Source: a bacterium 1XD42-76 (GTDB lineage: Bacteria > Bacillota > Clostridia > Lachnospirales > Lachnospiraceae). Taken from it: a DNA stretch of 64,000 nt. Made by a program: the position numbers and the translations under genes. Under the pieces are notes generated by a model. The model saw nothing but the letters and a program-made list of their open reading frames with translations, searched no databases and had not been told where the DNA came from. Each line of letters opens with the position of its first letter. Within the stretch, counting starts at the first letter, position 1. This document shows, one piece after another, positions 63,750 to 64,000 of this stretch. The stretch is from NCBI GenBank assembly GCA_009917545.1, contig QZDW01000010.1:1-64000 (forward strand), written 5' to 3'.

Positions 63750-63765
63750 ACATCCCTGCCTGATT
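63735..63765. terminator. perfect hairpin over the coiled-coil stop codon
   Basis: AATCAGGCAGGG (63735-63746) pairs with CCCTGCCTGATT (63754-63765), 12 perfect pairs; the TAG is in the loop. No T-run follows. Confidence 0.6.
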
Positions 63766-63803
63766 TGTAGTATGTGTATGTGTTGTCCCCTCTCAAATTA
63801 TAC

Positions 63804-63832
63804 TTGAAGCGGCGGGTGGTCTTTAGTATAAT
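63804..63832 (+). promoter_or_regulatory. promoter of the right-edge gene
   Basis: TTGAAG, a 17-base spacer, TATAAT. Confidence 0.75.
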
Positions 63833-63895
63833 AGAAATGACAATAACCGGAAATTTCTGAGTGGTTACAGGAAACAGGATAAAGAGGATGATGAA

Positions 63896-64000
63896 ATGAA
63901 TACAAAACGTAAAACGACAGCCATTCTGGCAGCGGGATTCGGCATTCTGCTGGCAGCAGGGAATGGATTTCTGGCATTTGCGGATACCGTATATGTGAAT
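63896..64000 (+). CDS. secreted protein, N-terminus only
   Basis: ATG 63896 behind AGAGGATGATG. The 35 visible residues, MNTKRKTTAILAAGFGILLA then AGNGFLAFADTVYVN, are a signal peptide cleaved near FADT. The body lies beyond the window. The signal sequence resembles the surface proteins here, but the domain content is unknown. Confidence 0.7.
   Translation, partial: MNTKRKTTAILAAGFGILLAAGNGFLAFADTVYVN

Overview
The window looks like chromosome of a strictly anaerobic, Gram-positive gut Clostridium of the family Lachnospiraceae (old cluster XIVa). Supporting signs are the Clostridia-type regulation (two T-boxes, a perfect CIRCE, paired NrdR boxes), an oxygen-sensitive NrdD, cell-wall proteins with choline-binding-type repeats, a TTG-started smpB beside ssrA, and strong AGGAGG ribosome sites throughout. 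The genus cannot be fixed from sequence alone.

Layout. 1-1556 is a worn accessory strip: the tail of an unknown gene, a short HAD phosphatase, and two pseudogenes (Uma2 nuclease, dCMP deaminase). 1658-5478 holds a CPBP protease, a zinc-ribbon membrane protein and a two-gene RNA-repair cassette (ATP-dependent RNA ligase plus HD-Pnk end-healing enzyme). 5492-11070 has a self-regulated MarR/MATE operon and a large hybrid sensor kinase. 11200-17025 is housekeeping: T-box-controlled pheST, eno, secG. 17130-20864 is the rnr - smpB - ssrA trans-translation block with two small ORFs. 21169-24361 holds a second MATE, three small PH-like proteins in a row and a DUF1540 protein. 24497-31575 is mostly minus strand: an rRNA methyltransferase, TrpB2 under a T-box, DAHP synthase behind a Tyr/Phe-rich leader peptide and attenuator, and a cytidylate-kinase-like protein; one plus-strand surface protein sits among them. 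31840-36161 is methionine synthesis (metF, a detached MetH activation domain, and a MetH lacking that domain). 36376-44816 holds argS and then a likely operon dacF - phosphoesterase - scpA - scpB - dut - TPR lipoprotein - hflX. 45018-54329 has NrdR-controlled nrdD fused to a redoxin domain, a YitT protein, a GH25 lysozyme, a candidate structured RNA, a flavodoxin-ferredoxin and CIRCE-controlled htpG with a second CPBP protease. 54473-64000 has DegV, a radical SAM protein, galactokinase, a TAXI lipoprotein, DUF1177, an orphan tyrosine recombinase, an SH3/NlpC wall hydrolase, and a cysteine-rich GYxAG-repeat protein.

The strongest unexplained signal is a dispersed repeat of about 110 bp (R1-R10 here: ten full, degenerate or partial copies in 64 kb). 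It has a conserved inverted-repeat architecture that could form a pseudoknot, sits directly against gene ends, and in places supplies a stop codon, a start codon with its Shine-Dalgarno, or part of a 5' leader. Other items worth following up are the aromatic leader peptide, the RNA-repair pair, the 27-cysteine protein, three exact 55-bp tandem repeats before ssrA, and a terminator whose stem contains the eno ribosome-binding site.
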